A DNA stretch of 64,000 nucleotides from Streptomyces sp. VRA16 Mangrove soil. GTDB taxonomy: Bacteria; Actinomycetota; Actinomycetes; Streptomycetales; Streptomycetaceae. A program made the translations under genes and the position numbers. Shown piece by piece: positions 8,412 through 16,916 of the stretch. A model generated the notes under the pieces. The model saw only the letters and a list, made by a program, of their open reading frames with translations. It ran no database searches and had not been told where the DNA came from. Positions within the stretch are counted from its first letter, which is position 1, and each line of letters opens with the position of its first letter. The stretch is taken from NCBI RefSeq assembly GCF_017377775.1, contig NZ_JAFVLN010000005.1, positions 124,001 through 188,000 on the forward strand, written 5' to 3'.

Positions 8412-9146
8412 CTACTGCGCGGCCTCCGGAGCGGCGACGTCCCACACCATGAAGTGGAAACGTGCGCCCTCCTTTTCGACGTCGCCCATCCACTCCACAG
8501 CAGCAAGGTGGCCCGCGCTGGTCGGCAAGCAGAACCACTTCCCTTCCAAACCCCTATCCATGAAGGCTCCGCTTCGAGGGTGGCGAACAAGGGCGTCCGC
8601 CCATGTCTTGGGCGTGGCTCCGCCTGAAGGCTCGGCCACGCGTCCGCTCATGGGCGAGAAATCGTCCACACCGTCGGTCACCGCGAAGTCCGGGCTCTTC
8701 GCCGCTTTCCCGACGGTGCCGTGTTCCAGATCGGCGTAATCGCCCTCGTGCAGGGAGAAGTTGCCCGTCCTGGGAATCTTCGGCGCCGCCGTCGAGGGCG
8801 AAGGCGAGGGGGACGACGTGCGGACAGAGTCGTCGGCCGCCTCCTCAACGTCCGGATCGGTCGTCGCCGACGGCTGCGTGGTCGGCGACGATGCTGCTGT
8901 CTCCTGGGCCGCGCGACTGACCTGCTCGCGCGAGGAGGTTCCTCCAAGGCGGGCGGCCGGGGCGGCGGCAGTCCGTGTCCGTCGTGCGGTGAGCCAACGC
9001 CCTCTGGCGTGGTCTCGTGCAACTGAGAGTGCAGTCGAGCGACCGGTGACGCAGCGGCCGCTCGAGTGGCCGGTCCTGCGCCCGCTCGGCAGTTGCCGAA
9101 CCCGTGCCCTTGCCTCGCTCCGTGGCTTGACGATCGGGTTCAGCAA
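8412..9146 (-). CDS. C-terminal extracytoplasmic part of a probable membrane regulator (N-terminus uncertain)
   Basis: The last 130 residues form a convincing domain: GNFSLHEGDYADLEHGTVG, DFSPMSGRVAEPSGG, GKWFCLPTSAGHLAAVEWMG and RFHFMVWDV. It is preceded by a Ser/Pro/Thr-rich linker of about 50 residues. In Streptomyces this domain commonly follows an XRE helix-turn-helix and a membrane helix. Here the region before the linker is Arg-rich and unlike either, so the N-terminal part is probably lost or frameshifted. Any start codon between 8900 and 9146 is a guess. May be a pseudogene. Confidence 0.5.
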   Translation of the reverse strand: MLNPIVKPRSEARARVRQLPSGRRTGHSSGRCVTGRSTALSVARDHARGRWLTARRTRTAAAPAARLGGTSSREQVSRAAQETAASSPTTQPSATTDPDVEEAADDSVRTSSPSPSPSTAAPKIPRTGNFSLHEGDYADLEHGTVGKAAKSPDFAVTDGVDDFSPMSGRVAEPSGGATPKTWADALVRHPRSGAFMDRGLEGKWFCLPTSAGHLAAVEWMGDVEKEGARFHFMVWDVAAPEAAQ

Positions 9147-9169
9147 GTGCCCGGTGGGAGCAGGAATGC

Positions 9170-10474
9170 CTATTCCTGGACCTGCTTGGGATCGATCGGA
9201 ATCTCGCGTGCCGTGTTCTCGGCGCGCTGCTCGGCGCTCAACTGCCGTGCCGCGGTCCCGCAGCAGCGGTCGTACTGGCTCTGCCAGTCCGTCAGGAACG
9301 CGTCGTAGCTGGCCTGGCCGACCAGCTTCAGGTCCGACTCGTCGTTGTGCCAGATTCCGTTGCTCGTCCAGTTCGAGGAGCCGACGAAAACGATTCTGGA
9401 GTTGGTCGCGCCCGCGTATCCGCCGCTGACCATCATGTACTTGTCGTGCGTGTAATGCAGAGCGTTGCCGTTCGCGTCGGTACCGCGGGTGGTGTCGTGC
9501 ACGTCGATATTCGGCCGGTCCTTCAGGTAACTCTGCACGCTGCTATCGACCTGGCCGGCGGTGAAAAGTATGTGTATCTTGACGCCGGTCTGTGCCAGGC
9601 TCACCAGCTTCTTCGGCAGCTCCAGATAGTTCCGGTCTCCCGGCTTACCGTGCGAGGTCCACTGATACATGGCGATATTGATCGTGGCCGGCGCCTTGAT
9701 GTTGTTCAGGAAGTCGACCCAGGTGTCGCTCTTGGTGCGCGCCTTGGGCCACTGGTAGGAGGGCGGGGACAGCGTCCTGGCGGCCTGACCGCTGGTGGAG
9801 TTGTAGTAGTCGGGCACCAGGGGGCCCGGGCCGTTGAGCGCGCCCTTGGCCATGGCGGTGAAGTAGCGGACGTAGGAGTTGTACAGGTCGACGTTGCCCT
9901 TGACGGTGGCGCCGCTGTTCCACGCGGTGCTGGCCTGGGCGGAGGTGGGGTTGGCGCTGCTGACGGTCACCGTTCTGTTCGCGTCGCTCCCGCCGCTGAG
10001 CATGTAGTACTTCGCGTGCAAGGCGGAGCCGGAGTAGTGGGTCAGGCAGCCGCCCGGGCACAGCGCGGCGAAGCTGGAGGCTCGCGGGTCGTTGCCCAAC
10101 TCGGTGACCATCGACTGCCAGGTCGCGTTGTCGCTGTGGGAGTCCATCAGCGCCTTGACGATGACGCCGCGCTGGTGCGCGGCTATCAGGGCGTTGGCGA
10201 AGTCCGGGCCCGGCCGCGTGCTGCCGATCGAGTACATGGCGACGCGTATGGTCTGCCCGCAGCTGGCGCTGTTGATCGATTCGATGATCGGGCCCATGAC
10301 GTTCATCTGGGCGTCTGGGTCCTCCGGGTCGTTGAAGCTCGGGCCCGGTCTCGAGGTGAACGTCCGGGACTCGCAACTGAGCGGTGACTTGGCCTTCTTG
10401 ACCGCCGCTTGCGCTGCTGTCGGTGACAGTGCGGTGACGGCCAGCGCGGTGATCAACGTGAGTGTCCGCTTCAT
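9170..10474 (-). CDS. secreted phospholipase-D-like protein
   Basis: A 434-residue protein with a Sec signal peptide (MKRTLTLITALAVTALSPTA, cleavage near AAQA-A). It has two phospholipase-D half-sites. The first is SALHAKYYMLSGGSDANRTV with SSANPT after it; the second is LHYTHDKYMMVSGG followed by VFVGSSNWTSNGIWHNDE. Both have the H-x-K followed by S-x-N order of the PLD superfamily, although the usual Asp after H-x-K(x4) is not conserved at that position. It probably hydrolyses phosphodiester bonds outside the cell, in phospholipid or possibly nucleic acid. The start ATG is preceded by GAAAGG. It stands alone. Confidence 0.9.
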   Translation of the reverse strand: MKRTLTLITALAVTALSPTAAQAAVKKAKSPLSCESRTFTSRPGPSFNDPEDPDAQMNVMGPIIESINSASCGQTIRVAMYSIGSTRPGPDFANALIAAHQRGVIVKALMDSHSDNATWQSMVTELGNDPRASSFAALCPGGCLTHYSGSALHAKYYMLSGGSDANRTVTVSSANPTSAQASTAWNSGATVKGNVDLYNSYVRYFTAMAKGALNGPGPLVPDYYNSTSGQAARTLSPPSYQWPKARTKSDTWVDFLNNIKAPATINIAMYQWTSHGKPGDRNYLELPKKLVSLAQTGVKIHILFTAGQVDSSVQSYLKDRPNIDVHDTTRGTDANGNALHYTHDKYMMVSGGYAGATNSRIVFVGSSNWTSNGIWHNDESDLKLVGQASYDAFLTDWQSQYDRCCGTAARQLSAEQRAENTAREIPIDPKQVQE

Positions 10475-10599
10475 GGACGGGCCTTTCGCTGGGTTGTTGA
10501 CGATGACAAGTCGGGTGTTGTTGTGCTGATCGATCGATGAGTGGTCACCGGGGCGAGCCAGGCAGACGCCGTCGCGGTGCCGGCCTGTCCGGCGGTTCG

Positions 10600-11258
10600 G
10601 TGTGACGGGCTCGCCCGTCACCGGCCGGGTGAGCTGCCTGGGCTACGCGCTCGGTCGGCGGTGCTCGCCCCGAACATCGGGTAGCCGTCGATGTCGGCGC
10701 GGTGAGGGCGGTGTCCCAGCGGCCGCGCAAGGAGGACGCGGGGGCGGCGAGGGTCGTGCCACCGGGCAGGCCGCAGGCCGAGACGTGGAGGATCACGAGG
10801 GAACCGCTGTCGACACCGGTGCAGGCCTTCTCTTGTTCGGCGCCGACCGCCAGGTCGTCGAAGCCATCGTGGTTGACGTCGCCTCAGGCCCTGACCCGGC
10901 CGAAGCCGTCACCCGCCTCGCAGGAGCACAGCGCGCTGGTGGCGCTCCGGCCGATGGTGGTGGGCTTGGCCGACGTGATGCCGTTCACCGATCCGTACAG
11001 GGCGACGAAGTCCCCGGCGTTCTCCTGCCCGGACGCCGTGGCAGGGCCGGCGCAGAACGCGACATCGCCATCGCCATCGCCATCCGCGTAACCCTCTCCG
11101 TCGAAATCCTCCTTGCGGTGGGTCACAGAGTCGGCCGCGCCAGCCGTTCCCGCCGACGCGGCGAGGAGGCCGCCGGTCAGGGGCTCCGTCGCGGCGTTCG
11201 CTGTGGCGACGCGGATGCGTGTCGGAGGCGGGACGGGAAAGGACCTGTGCTTGGCCAT
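10600..11258 (-). pseudogene. FG-GAP (integrin-like) repeat protein, decayed
   Basis: The minus frame starts MAKHRSFPVPPPTRIRVA, with a signal-peptide-like region. It continues with FG-GAP repeats: KEDFDGEGYADGDGDGDVAF, then NAGDFVALYGSVNGITSA and EAGDGFGRVRA. An in-frame TGA at 10884 interrupts it, after which GDVNHDGFDDLAVGAEQEKA continues in the same frame. The end (around 10600-10750) is out of frame. The run GDGDGDGD comes from a GGCGAT tandem expansion in an Asp-rich loop. At least one stop and one shift make it nonfunctional. The original was a secreted beta-propeller protein. Confidence 0.75.
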
Positions 11259-11448
11259 GCGTTGAGCTCCTGCGGGGGACAGGGACATCCGGTGGACATC
11301 CCGCGTCGATGAGGCGCCGTTCCGTTGGCGTTTGCCCGAAGTTGTTCCAGGCGTGACCCACGGTTCGGCAAAACAGGAGACTCGCAATGGCGTCCAAGGG
11401 TTGCACGAGAAACGAGAGGCATGAATCGTTCCGGATTCGGAGGAGGCC

Positions 11449-12712
11449 TCAGATGCCGGGTTTGAACAGGGGTTTCGTGGTGCTGAGGTAGTGGATTGCT
11501 TCGTACTCGACGGGCAGGATGTGCCCCAATTCACCGTGGAGCCGACTGTGGTTGTACCGATCGACCCACTCGGCGGTGGCCGGCTCGACCTGGGACAGGG
11601 TTCGCCAGGGCCGCTGCGGTTTGACCAGTTCGGTCTTGTAGAGACCGATCGTCGACTCCATCAGGGCGTTGTCCGGGGCGTCCCCGACCGAGCCGATGCT
11701 CGCTGCGATGCCGGCGACGTCGAGATGTTCGGCCCGTATGAACGAGCTGTACCGGGACCCGGCCTCCGAGTGACGGATCATGTCGCCGCGGACATAGGGG
11801 TGTCGGTCACGATCGCGCTGCCACAGGGCCCTCTCCGGCGCGTCCAGGACGAGCCGGGTCTCCTTCGTGGTGGCCGCCGACCAGCCGACGATGCAGCGGG
11901 AGAAGGTGTCCACGACGAAGGCGGCGTGGACGACGCCGGTCCAGGTCGCCACGTCGGTGAAGTCCTCGAACCAGCAGCGGTTCGGCGCGTCGGCGACGAA
12001 GTCGCGGTCGACGGGGTCCGGCGCCCTGGGGTCGGCGGGGGCCCGGGATCGTGGCGATGCCCCTCTTGCCGCGGACGGCACCAGCGATGCCGAGCTCGCG
12101 CGTGAGGCGTTCGACGGTACAGCGGGCCACGGGATGACCGACCCTGCCGGTTCAGGCGCCGCCAGATCGTTCTGGCACCGTAGTCGCGGTAGTTGGTGTC
12201 GTACGCCTCCTTGACCAGGGGCTTGAGCTCGGCGTCGCGGACGGTGCGGGCCGCGGGTACGGCCTCGCATTCGTGGTGGGCGTAGTGGGTGGACGGGGCG
12301 ATCTTGCAGGCGTGGTCGGTGAGGACCCGGCAGATCGGCTCGACGCCGCCGGAACGGTCCTTGTGCTCGTCGATGAACGCTACGAGCGTGTGTGTGGCCG
12401 GTCGAGTCGGCCGCGAAGAAGGACGCCTCGGCCTTGCGGATGTCGTTGGCCCGTTTCAGCTCGGCGTTCTCCTTCTTCAGCCGCTTCGGCTCGGCCGACT
12501 CCTCCATCGTGGTTCCCGGCCGGGCGCGCCGGCATCGACCTGGTCCTGGTGGACCCACTTGCGCAGCGTCTCGGTCCTGCCGATCCCGAGTTTGGACGCG
12601 ACGGCCTTCCTCGCGGACCACTCGAGTTCGTCGAGGACGACCCGGCACAGCCAGGCCCTACCCGCTCGCAAGCCCACCGCGAACGAAGTGCCGTCGCCCT
12701 CTGTTCCGGCAT
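11449..12712 (-). mobile_element. degenerate IS3-family element (orfA/orfB with frameshifts)
   Basis: Pieces of an IS3-type transposase occur in several minus frames. OrfA-like parts are VASKLGIGRTETLRKWVHQD and ESAEPKRLKKENAELKRAND with SFFAA. OrfB-like parts are VARCTVERLTRELGIAGAVR, APNRCWFEDFTDVATWTG, VDTFSRCIVGWS, IGSVGDAPDNALMESTIGLY and WVDRYNHSRLHGELGHI. The frames switch at least twice inside orfB, near 12050 and upstream of 12130, and the normally conserved HSDAGSQY motif reads HSEAGSRY, so the second catalytic Asp is altered. The element is inactive. Terminal inverted repeats were not identified; the limits are those of recognisable coding sequence. Confidence 0.8.
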
Positions 12713-12808
12713 CGCTCACGCCCTGCCCCTGAACTTCGCCGGCCCGGGACGGAGGCGTGCATCCGCGGCACGGCGACGAACCGAAGTCATCTGGCAAGGG
12801 GGGTGGGC

Positions 12809-13018
12809 ATGGACGACCACACACCCCGGATCGGGGACGTGATGCACGACAAGAAGACGAGAAAGGTCGACGCGCCGACCGTCCGGGCGGACGATGGGGG
12901 CTCGAATCGCTCGCAGGTCGAGCGGGACGCCCGCAGCCCACTCCCGCCCGGCAACCACCAGGGAACAGAACCCCGGCTGCCGGTCCTCAACACGGTGAGC
13001 CGAGGCCGACTGCTGTGA
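12809..13018 (+). CDS. small hypothetical protein, first of three coupled genes
   Basis: A 69-residue protein beginning MDDHTPRIGDVMHDKKTRKV. The opening resembles small Streptomyces proteins that start with an HTPxIGDVV(Y/H)D motif and often sit near RsbW-like ATPases. The middle is shorter than in the homologues I recall, so it may be degraded. ATG 12809 follows a purine-rich AAGGGGGG. Its TGA (13016-13018) overlaps the GTG of the next gene. Function unknown. Confidence 0.55.
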   Translation: MDDHTPRIGDVMHDKKTRKVDAPTVRADDGGSNRSQVERDARSPLPPGNHQGTEPRLPVLNTVSRGRLL

Positions 13019-13215
13019 CAACAACGAAGATCGCACGCGGGATCACGCTGTCGCCCGAATGCACCGTCGCTCACCACAGCGGCTACCACGACATGCACCA
13101 CTGGTGCCGTCAAACCCAGGACGTCCCGCTCCCCCACACACAGGGCATCCTTCTGACCCACCGCTGCGGATGCACCTGCCATCAGCAGGCAACCAGCAAG
13201 AACGGAACACGGTGA
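13015..13215 (+). CDS. small Cys/His-rich protein, second of three coupled genes
   Basis: A 66-residue protein starting GTG at 13015. It is rich in His and Cys (AHHSGYHDMHHWCRQ and THRCGCTCHQQ), suggesting metal binding. Its start overlaps the previous stop (GTGA) and its own TGA overlaps the GTG of the next gene, giving a chain of translational coupling. No family was recognised. The double coupling is the best evidence that it is real. Confidence 0.55.
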   Translation: MTTTKIARGITLSPECTVAHHSGYHDMHHWCRQTQDVPLPHTQGILLTHRCGCTCHQQATSKNGTR

Positions 13216-13418
13216 CACCTAAGATCTGCAGGCACTGCGACGAAGAAGTCGACGACAGTCAGGCAGTCCTCGCCGGCTATCACCCGGGCAACTCCGGTCC
13301 CGCCCACCCGATCTGGGCCCACCCGCAGCACGTGCAAGCCCTCCAGGAGGACGAAGGGGCCCACACGACCCTCCTCGCCGTCCTGATCGCCCAGACCCGC
13401 ACCAGCACCAGCACCTGA
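13212..13418 (+). CDS. small zinc-ribbon-like protein, third of three coupled genes
   Basis: A 68-residue protein starting at GTG 13212 (overlap GTGA with the previous gene). The N-terminus TPKICRHCDEEVDDSQ contains a CxxC zinc-knuckle half, followed by a Pro/His-containing stretch and an acidic helix. It resembles short zinc-ribbon peptides annotated as hypothetical in Streptomyces. A hairpin at 13534-13557 downstream could terminate the unit. Function unknown. Confidence 0.55.
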   Translation: MTPKICRHCDEEVDDSQAVLAGYHPGNSGPAHPIWAHPQHVQALQEDEGAHTTLLAVLIAQTRTSTST

Positions 13419-13533
13419 CCAGAAAGCCCCGTGCCTCCTGCGCCGTCTCCCCTCAGTGCGGCCAGGAGGCGCGGCCCCACTCCCCTCCTTGCCTCAACGC
13501 CCCTCAGTCTGCCGTCTGTTGGGAACCGGTCCC

Positions 13534-13557
13534 ACCGTCCGTCCCAGGGAGGACGGT
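13534..13557 (+). terminator. candidate terminator hairpin
   Basis: ACCGTCC and GGACGGT form a 7-bp stem around a 10-base loop, about 115 bp after the three small genes. Immediately upstream (13521-13533) lies the near-palindrome GGGAACCGGTCCC. There is no U-run, as is common in this genus. The interval 13419-13674 shows nothing else. Confidence 0.35.
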
Positions 13558-13674
13558 TCCGGCGCTTCAGCGCGACGCCGGCCCGACGCCGCGCCCCAGA
13601 GCACCTGCGCAAGGCCCCACCCGCGAGACGACTTCCAGGGTGGTCTTCCCTCGAATCATCCGGCTTTCAGGGAC

Positions 13675-14076
13675 TCAGTCGGCCATGCAAGAGGCATCGA
13701 GCGTGGCGGTGACGGTCTTGCCGCGAGCATCGGGCTCGGCCGTCACGCTGTCACTGAGCCGCTCGATGATCATCCAGCCGTGGCCACCCGGCACCGACGC
13801 AACCGCGCTGCGCGGCGTCGGTGGTGTGGAACTGTGGTCGCCGACACGGACAGTCAGTACCTGGCCCTCGAGACAGACCTGGAAGTCACGGACACCGCCG
13901 GCGTGCAGCAGCGCGTTGGTGACGAGTTCGCTGACGATCAGGCAGGCATCCTGCTGCAGCCGAGTGGCCCGCGAGGCAGGCAGCGTCCGCAGCAGGGGCT
14001 CGAGCACCAGGCGGACACGGCTGCGGGCGTCGGCGCAGGACAGATCAACGGTTCCAGGTGGGGGCGAGTTCGCCAT
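13675..14076 (-). CDS. ATP-binding protein (RsbW-like anti-sigma/HATPase domain)
   Basis: A 133-residue single-domain GHKL ATPase. LIVSELVTNALLHAGG contains the N-box Asn, VRVGDHSSTPP the G1-like box, and VPGGHGWMIIERLSDSV the G2 box. Proteins of this type act as anti-sigma factors or serine kinases, or as small regulators of the Streptomyces 'conservon'/AbaA-type loci. ATG 14076 was chosen because AGGAAGGA lies 8 bases upstream. It overlaps the end of the upstream gene by 32 bp. The partner is not identifiable from this window. Confidence 0.88.
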   Translation of the reverse strand: MANSPPPGTVDLSCADARSRVRLVLEPLLRTLPASRATRLQQDACLIVSELVTNALLHAGGVRDFQVCLEGQVLTVRVGDHSSTPPTPRSAVASVPGGHGWMIIERLSDSVTAEPDARGKTVTATLDASCMAD

Positions 14077-14614
14077 CTCCAGCGTCCTTCCTGCCATGCT
14101 TGTCTGCGCGTTCTGCTTGGTCTGCGGATGCTTGCTCCGTCTGCCCGGCTTTTGCAGCGGCACACGAAATGCGTGGGGCGACAGCGGCCGGTGCGTCCCT
14201 CCAGCAATCCCTCGCGTACAGCTCGCTCCTGGCCGTGATCAAGCCGGCAGGGATGTGAAGGACGTCGTCGGTCGACGGGGTCGCGAGCAGGCGGCTGACA
14301 CCGGTATGCCGTGGTCCGGCCATCCACTGCGGCCTGTTCCGGGCTGCACGGTCGGCGCGTGGTCTCAGGAGCCGGTCGAGCAGCACTCTGTCGGCGGACG
14401 TGAGGCCCGGCCGGCCCATCAGGGCTGCCAGGGGGCACAAGGCGTACCGAGTGTGTGCGGAAGCATCGATCGGTTCCGCGCGGCGCGCAGGTCGGCTGAG
14501 GCTTGTCCCGTAACTGATCTTGGCCCTGGTGAGGGCAGGGTCGGCTGCGGTGCCGTCCGTTGACCTATCCGGTGAGTACGAGGTTGTGCAGGCGGGCGCT
14601 GCCGAGGATCGCAT
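14045..14614 (-). CDS. conserved hypothetical protein (5' end probably lost to an IS remnant)
   Basis: The core reads RYALCPLAALMGRPGLTSAD, RVLLDRLLRPRADRA, QWMAGPRHTGVSRLLATPST and LHIPAGLITARSELYARDCW. It seems to be a genuine compact protein, although I cannot name the family. The first about 35 residues of the open frame are not part of it: they overlap, in a different frame, the IS5-like remnant at 14565-14745. Its true start has therefore been removed or lies near 14500. The 3' end overlaps the RsbW-like gene, suggesting an original two-gene operon. Confidence 0.5.
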   Translation of the reverse strand: MRSSAAPACTTSYSPDRSTDGTAADPALTRAKISYGTSLSRPARRAEPIDASAHTRYALCPLAALMGRPGLTSADRVLLDRLLRPRADRAARNRPQWMAGPRHTGVSRLLATPSTDDVLHIPAGLITARSELYARDCWRDAPAAVAPRISCAAAKAGQTEQASADQAERADKHGRKDAGDGELAPTWNR

Positions 14615-14745
14615 GGTGGACGACGCCGTCGCCTTGAGTCGTCAGTCGCGCAGGATCTTCCAGCCCTTCATACGGGCGAAGGTGTGCTCGACTCGGGCAC
14701 GAACCTGTTTGTGCGAGCGGTTGTGCTCCTCCTTTCAATGCGGGA
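14565..14745 (-). pseudogene. IS5-type transposase, C-terminal remnant with frameshift
   Basis: One minus frame reads HKQVRARVEHTFARMKGWKI and an adjacent frame DGVVHHAILGSARLHNLVLT followed by a stop. Together they are the standard C-terminus of an IS5-like transposase, but a frameshift lies between them. The N-terminal two-thirds are missing. It directly abuts the IS630 fragment on the other strand. Confidence 0.65.
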
Positions 14746-14768
14746 GTTCCTCGGTCTCCGGCCGCAGC

Positions 14769-15146
14769 CAAGGACGGCTCTCGGTGGCCGGGCTGCTGTG
14801 CTTCCGGCCGGGCGTGCCCGCCCGTTTGTGTTACCGGCTGCGCCGGCATACCGGCCGCAAGGGGGAGCGTCGCTCACTGGGCGAGACGGACTATATCCGC
14901 CTGCTCGACGGCGCCCACAAATTGCTGAAGGCCCCGCTGATCGTGGTCTGGGACCGGCTGAGCGCCCACATCTCCCAGACGATGCAGGCACTCGTTGCCG
15001 AGCGGGACTGGCTGACAGCGGTCCTGCTGCCCTGGTACGCACCCGACCTCAACCCGGTCGGGGGCCTGTGGGCGCACATCAAGCGGAGCCTCGCCAACCT
15101 GGCCGCCCACACCCTCAGCGAGCTGGAGACTCCGCTCCACAGCCGG
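14769..15146 (+). pseudogene. IS630-family transposase, C-terminal fragment
   Basis: The frame contains SVAGLLCFRPGVPARLCYRL, GRKGERRSLGETDYIRLLDG, LIVVWDRLSAHISQTM, LLPWYAPDLNPVGGLWAHIK and RSLANLAAHTLSELETPL. These are the second half of an IS630/Tc1-type DDE transposase. The usual NPVEGLW has become NPVGGLW, so the catalytic Glu is gone. The right end is cut by the IS5-like element at 15151, and the N-terminal half is absent locally. Confidence 0.78.
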
Positions 15147-15159
15147 CTTAGGCGTCGTC

Positions 15160-15492
15160 TCATTTGGCGCTGGAGAGGGTCCTCGATACGAGTAGGGCGA
15201 GCTGACGCAGGCGCTCGTAGTACTGGGTTCCTGCGGGTTCGGTGATCTGAGGGATGACCCGGTTCAGGTCCTCGATGCACCTCTGCAGGATGCGGATGCG
15301 CTTCGGGTCGAGAGCGCCGCCGCTGTTCAGCCATGTGAGGACGCAGCCGGCGGTGTCTGCGTCGAGCAACACCATGTCTGCATCCCCGAACTCGGCACCT
15401 CGCAGGCCGGCGGGGAAAGGCGCATGGAGGTGTTCGTGCCAGAGACGGGCTGCTTTCTGCACCTGCTCAGATGATTCGCTCACTTGCACCAT
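15160..15492 (-). CDS. hypothetical passenger protein of IS element A
   Basis: A 110-residue, mostly helical protein (ESSEQVQKAARLWHEHLHAP, DADMVLLDADTAGCVLTWLN, RIRILQRCIEDLNRVIPQIT, YYERLRQLALLVSRTLSSAK). No DNA-binding or catalytic motif was recognised. It begins 25 bp after the transposase stop on the same strand and ends inside the left inverted repeat, so it is physically part of the element. It is not a transposase domain. Candidate roles (immunity-type protein, regulator) are speculation. Confidence 0.65.
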   Translation of the reverse strand: MVQVSESSEQVQKAARLWHEHLHAPFPAGLRGAEFGDADMVLLDADTAGCVLTWLNSGGALDPKRIRILQRCIEDLNRVIPQITEPAGTQYYERLRQLALLVSRTLSSAK

Positions 15493-15517
15493 GCTGCCGC
15501 AGCCCCTGGTGCGATGG

Positions 15518-16338
15518 TCACGCCTTCAGGCGGCGGTAGCAGATGAGGGTGCAGGCGATGGCGGTGAAGGCCAGGAACGGCTCGGCCTTGCGCTCGTAGC
15601 GGCGGTGCAGGCGGCGGCAGCCACCCAGCCAGGACATCGTGCGCTCGATCGTCCAGCGATGCCGGCCCAGCCGCGTGGAGGACTCGACACCTCTGCGGGC
15701 GATGCGGTGGCGGATGCCGCGCGAGCGGAGCCATCGGCGCAGGTGGTCGTAGTCGTATCCCTTGTCCGCGTGGAGCTTGGCGGGCCGTCGCCGGCGCGGA
15801 CGGCGGCGGGACCGGATCGGCGGAATGCCGCGTACCAGCGGCTCGAGCGCCTGGCTGTCGTGGAGGTTCGCGCCAGAGATCCCGACGGAGATGGGCAGAC
15901 CGGTCCGCTCCATGATCAAGTGGATCTTCGAGCCTTTCTTGCCCCGGTCCACAGGATTCGGACCTGTCAGCTCCCCCCTTTCAAGGCCCGCATGTTCACC
16001 GAGTCGATCGCGCAGCGCGACCAGTCGAGGCCGCCACGCGAGCCCAGTTCGTCGAGGATGACGCGGTGCAGCTTGGCCCAGACCCGGGCGGCACTCCACT
16101 CGGTGAAACGCCGGTGCGCGGTCGGTCCCGACGGACCGAAGACTGGCGGCAGCTGCCGCCAGGTGCAGCCCGTCGTGGCCACGAAGACAATCGCGGCCAG
16201 CACCTCGCGGTCCCCGTACCGCCGCCGGCCGCCGCCCTGCGGTCGTGCCGGAGCGGGCGGGACCACCCGCTGGAAAAGTTCGCACAACTCGTCCGGCACC
16301 AAGCGCTCGACCATCACCACACAGGGCAAACTACTCAA
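15518..16338 (-). CDS. IS5-family transposase (two frames, -1 frameshift)
   Basis: OrfA (16338 to 15967) encodes VMVERLVPDELCELFQRVVP, ATTGCTWRQLPPVFGPSGPT and WSRCAIDSVNMRALKGGS before a stop. The -1 frame continues with GELTGPNPVDRGKKGSKIHL, LHADKGYDYDHLRRWLRSRG and GRHRWTIERTMSWLGGCRRL. The DDE triad is intact: Asp in CAIDSVN, Asp in HADKGYD, Glu in WTIERT. The join falls in a GAAAGGGGGGAGC run (about 15975-15987), a plausible slippery site, so the full protein is probably made by programmed frameshifting, as in other IS427-group elements. Likely active. Confidence 0.85.
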
Positions 16339-16436
16339 CCCACCAAATGAGACGACATCTTAGACCTCATCTCATTTGGTGAGTCTGTGCGACGATTCGT
16401 TGGCCAGTGGGAAGCCGTGAGCGGGGGCGAAGGTCG

Positions 16437-16904
16437 ATGGAGTACGTCAATCTCGATGCGCAGGTCGGCGACCTGTCGGGCGTCTTGGACCCGGCTCGCT
16501 ACCTGCGCCGCCTACCGTCGATCTCCGGTGACCTTCCGCCAGGTGCCCGGGCTTTCGCCACCGACACGGACCACTACGACTTCCGCAGCAAGCGATGTGT
16601 GAAGGACTTGACGCTCCAGGCCGTCAGGGGTGCCGGCGGTGAGGAGATGGAGGTCGAGTTCCGGCACAACTGCTGGAAGCACGACCAAGACTTGCTGATC
16701 CGCTACGCGGGAGTGTCAGGCTTCCTTATCGATCCCGTCGATGAGGACCGAGGGACAGACTTCGGGGCTGTGATTCTCGACGAGATCCTGCCGCACAGGG
16801 ACGGCTGCAGCCACGAGATCGCCTGCTGGGACGGCACACTCACCATTGTCTGCCGTGACCTCCAGGCGACCTGGACTGAGACCATCTGCTCAAGCAAGGC
16901 GTAG
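16437..16904 (+). CDS. hypothetical passenger protein of IS element B
   Basis: A 155-residue soluble protein. Notable segments are MEYVNLDAQVGDLSGVLDPA, RYLRRLPSISGDLPPGARAF, ATDTDHYDFRSKRCVKDLTL, VEFRHNCWKHDQDLLIRYAG and ACWDGTLTIVCRDLQATW. It is beta-rich with scattered Cys, and resembles hypothetical proteins of Streptomyces that I cannot assign to a family. ATG 16437 was preferred to GTG 16407 because it follows GGGGGCGAAGG. It lies between the left inverted repeat and the transposase, so it travels with the element. It is unrelated in sequence to the passenger of element A. Confidence 0.7.
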   Translation: MEYVNLDAQVGDLSGVLDPARYLRRLPSISGDLPPGARAFATDTDHYDFRSKRCVKDLTLQAVRGAGGEEMEVEFRHNCWKHDQDLLIRYAGVSGFLIDPVDEDRGTDFGAVILDEILPHRDGCSHEIACWDGTLTIVCRDLQATWTETICSSKA

Positions 16905-16916
16905 GCGCGATAGGTC

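Larger units (their letters stand above)
15151..16359 (-). mobile_element. IS element A (IS5 family, IS427-like group) with a passenger ORF
   Basis: Terminal inverted repeats of about 19 bp end in GTCGTCTCATTTGG: left 15151-15169, right 16341-16359, three mismatches. TTA flanks both ends (15148-15150 and 16360-16362) as a probable 3-bp target duplication. The minus strand carries a two-frame transposase starting about 20 bp inside the right end. After it comes a separate 110-codon passenger gene whose stop codon lies inside the left repeat. The element interrupts the IS630 fragment, and its right-hand TTA is shared with element B. Confidence 0.8.

Noticed and set aside
14668..15042. Minus-strand open frame inside the IS630 fragment
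   Set aside because: Antisense to a fragment with clear IS630 motifs; the composition is noise-like.
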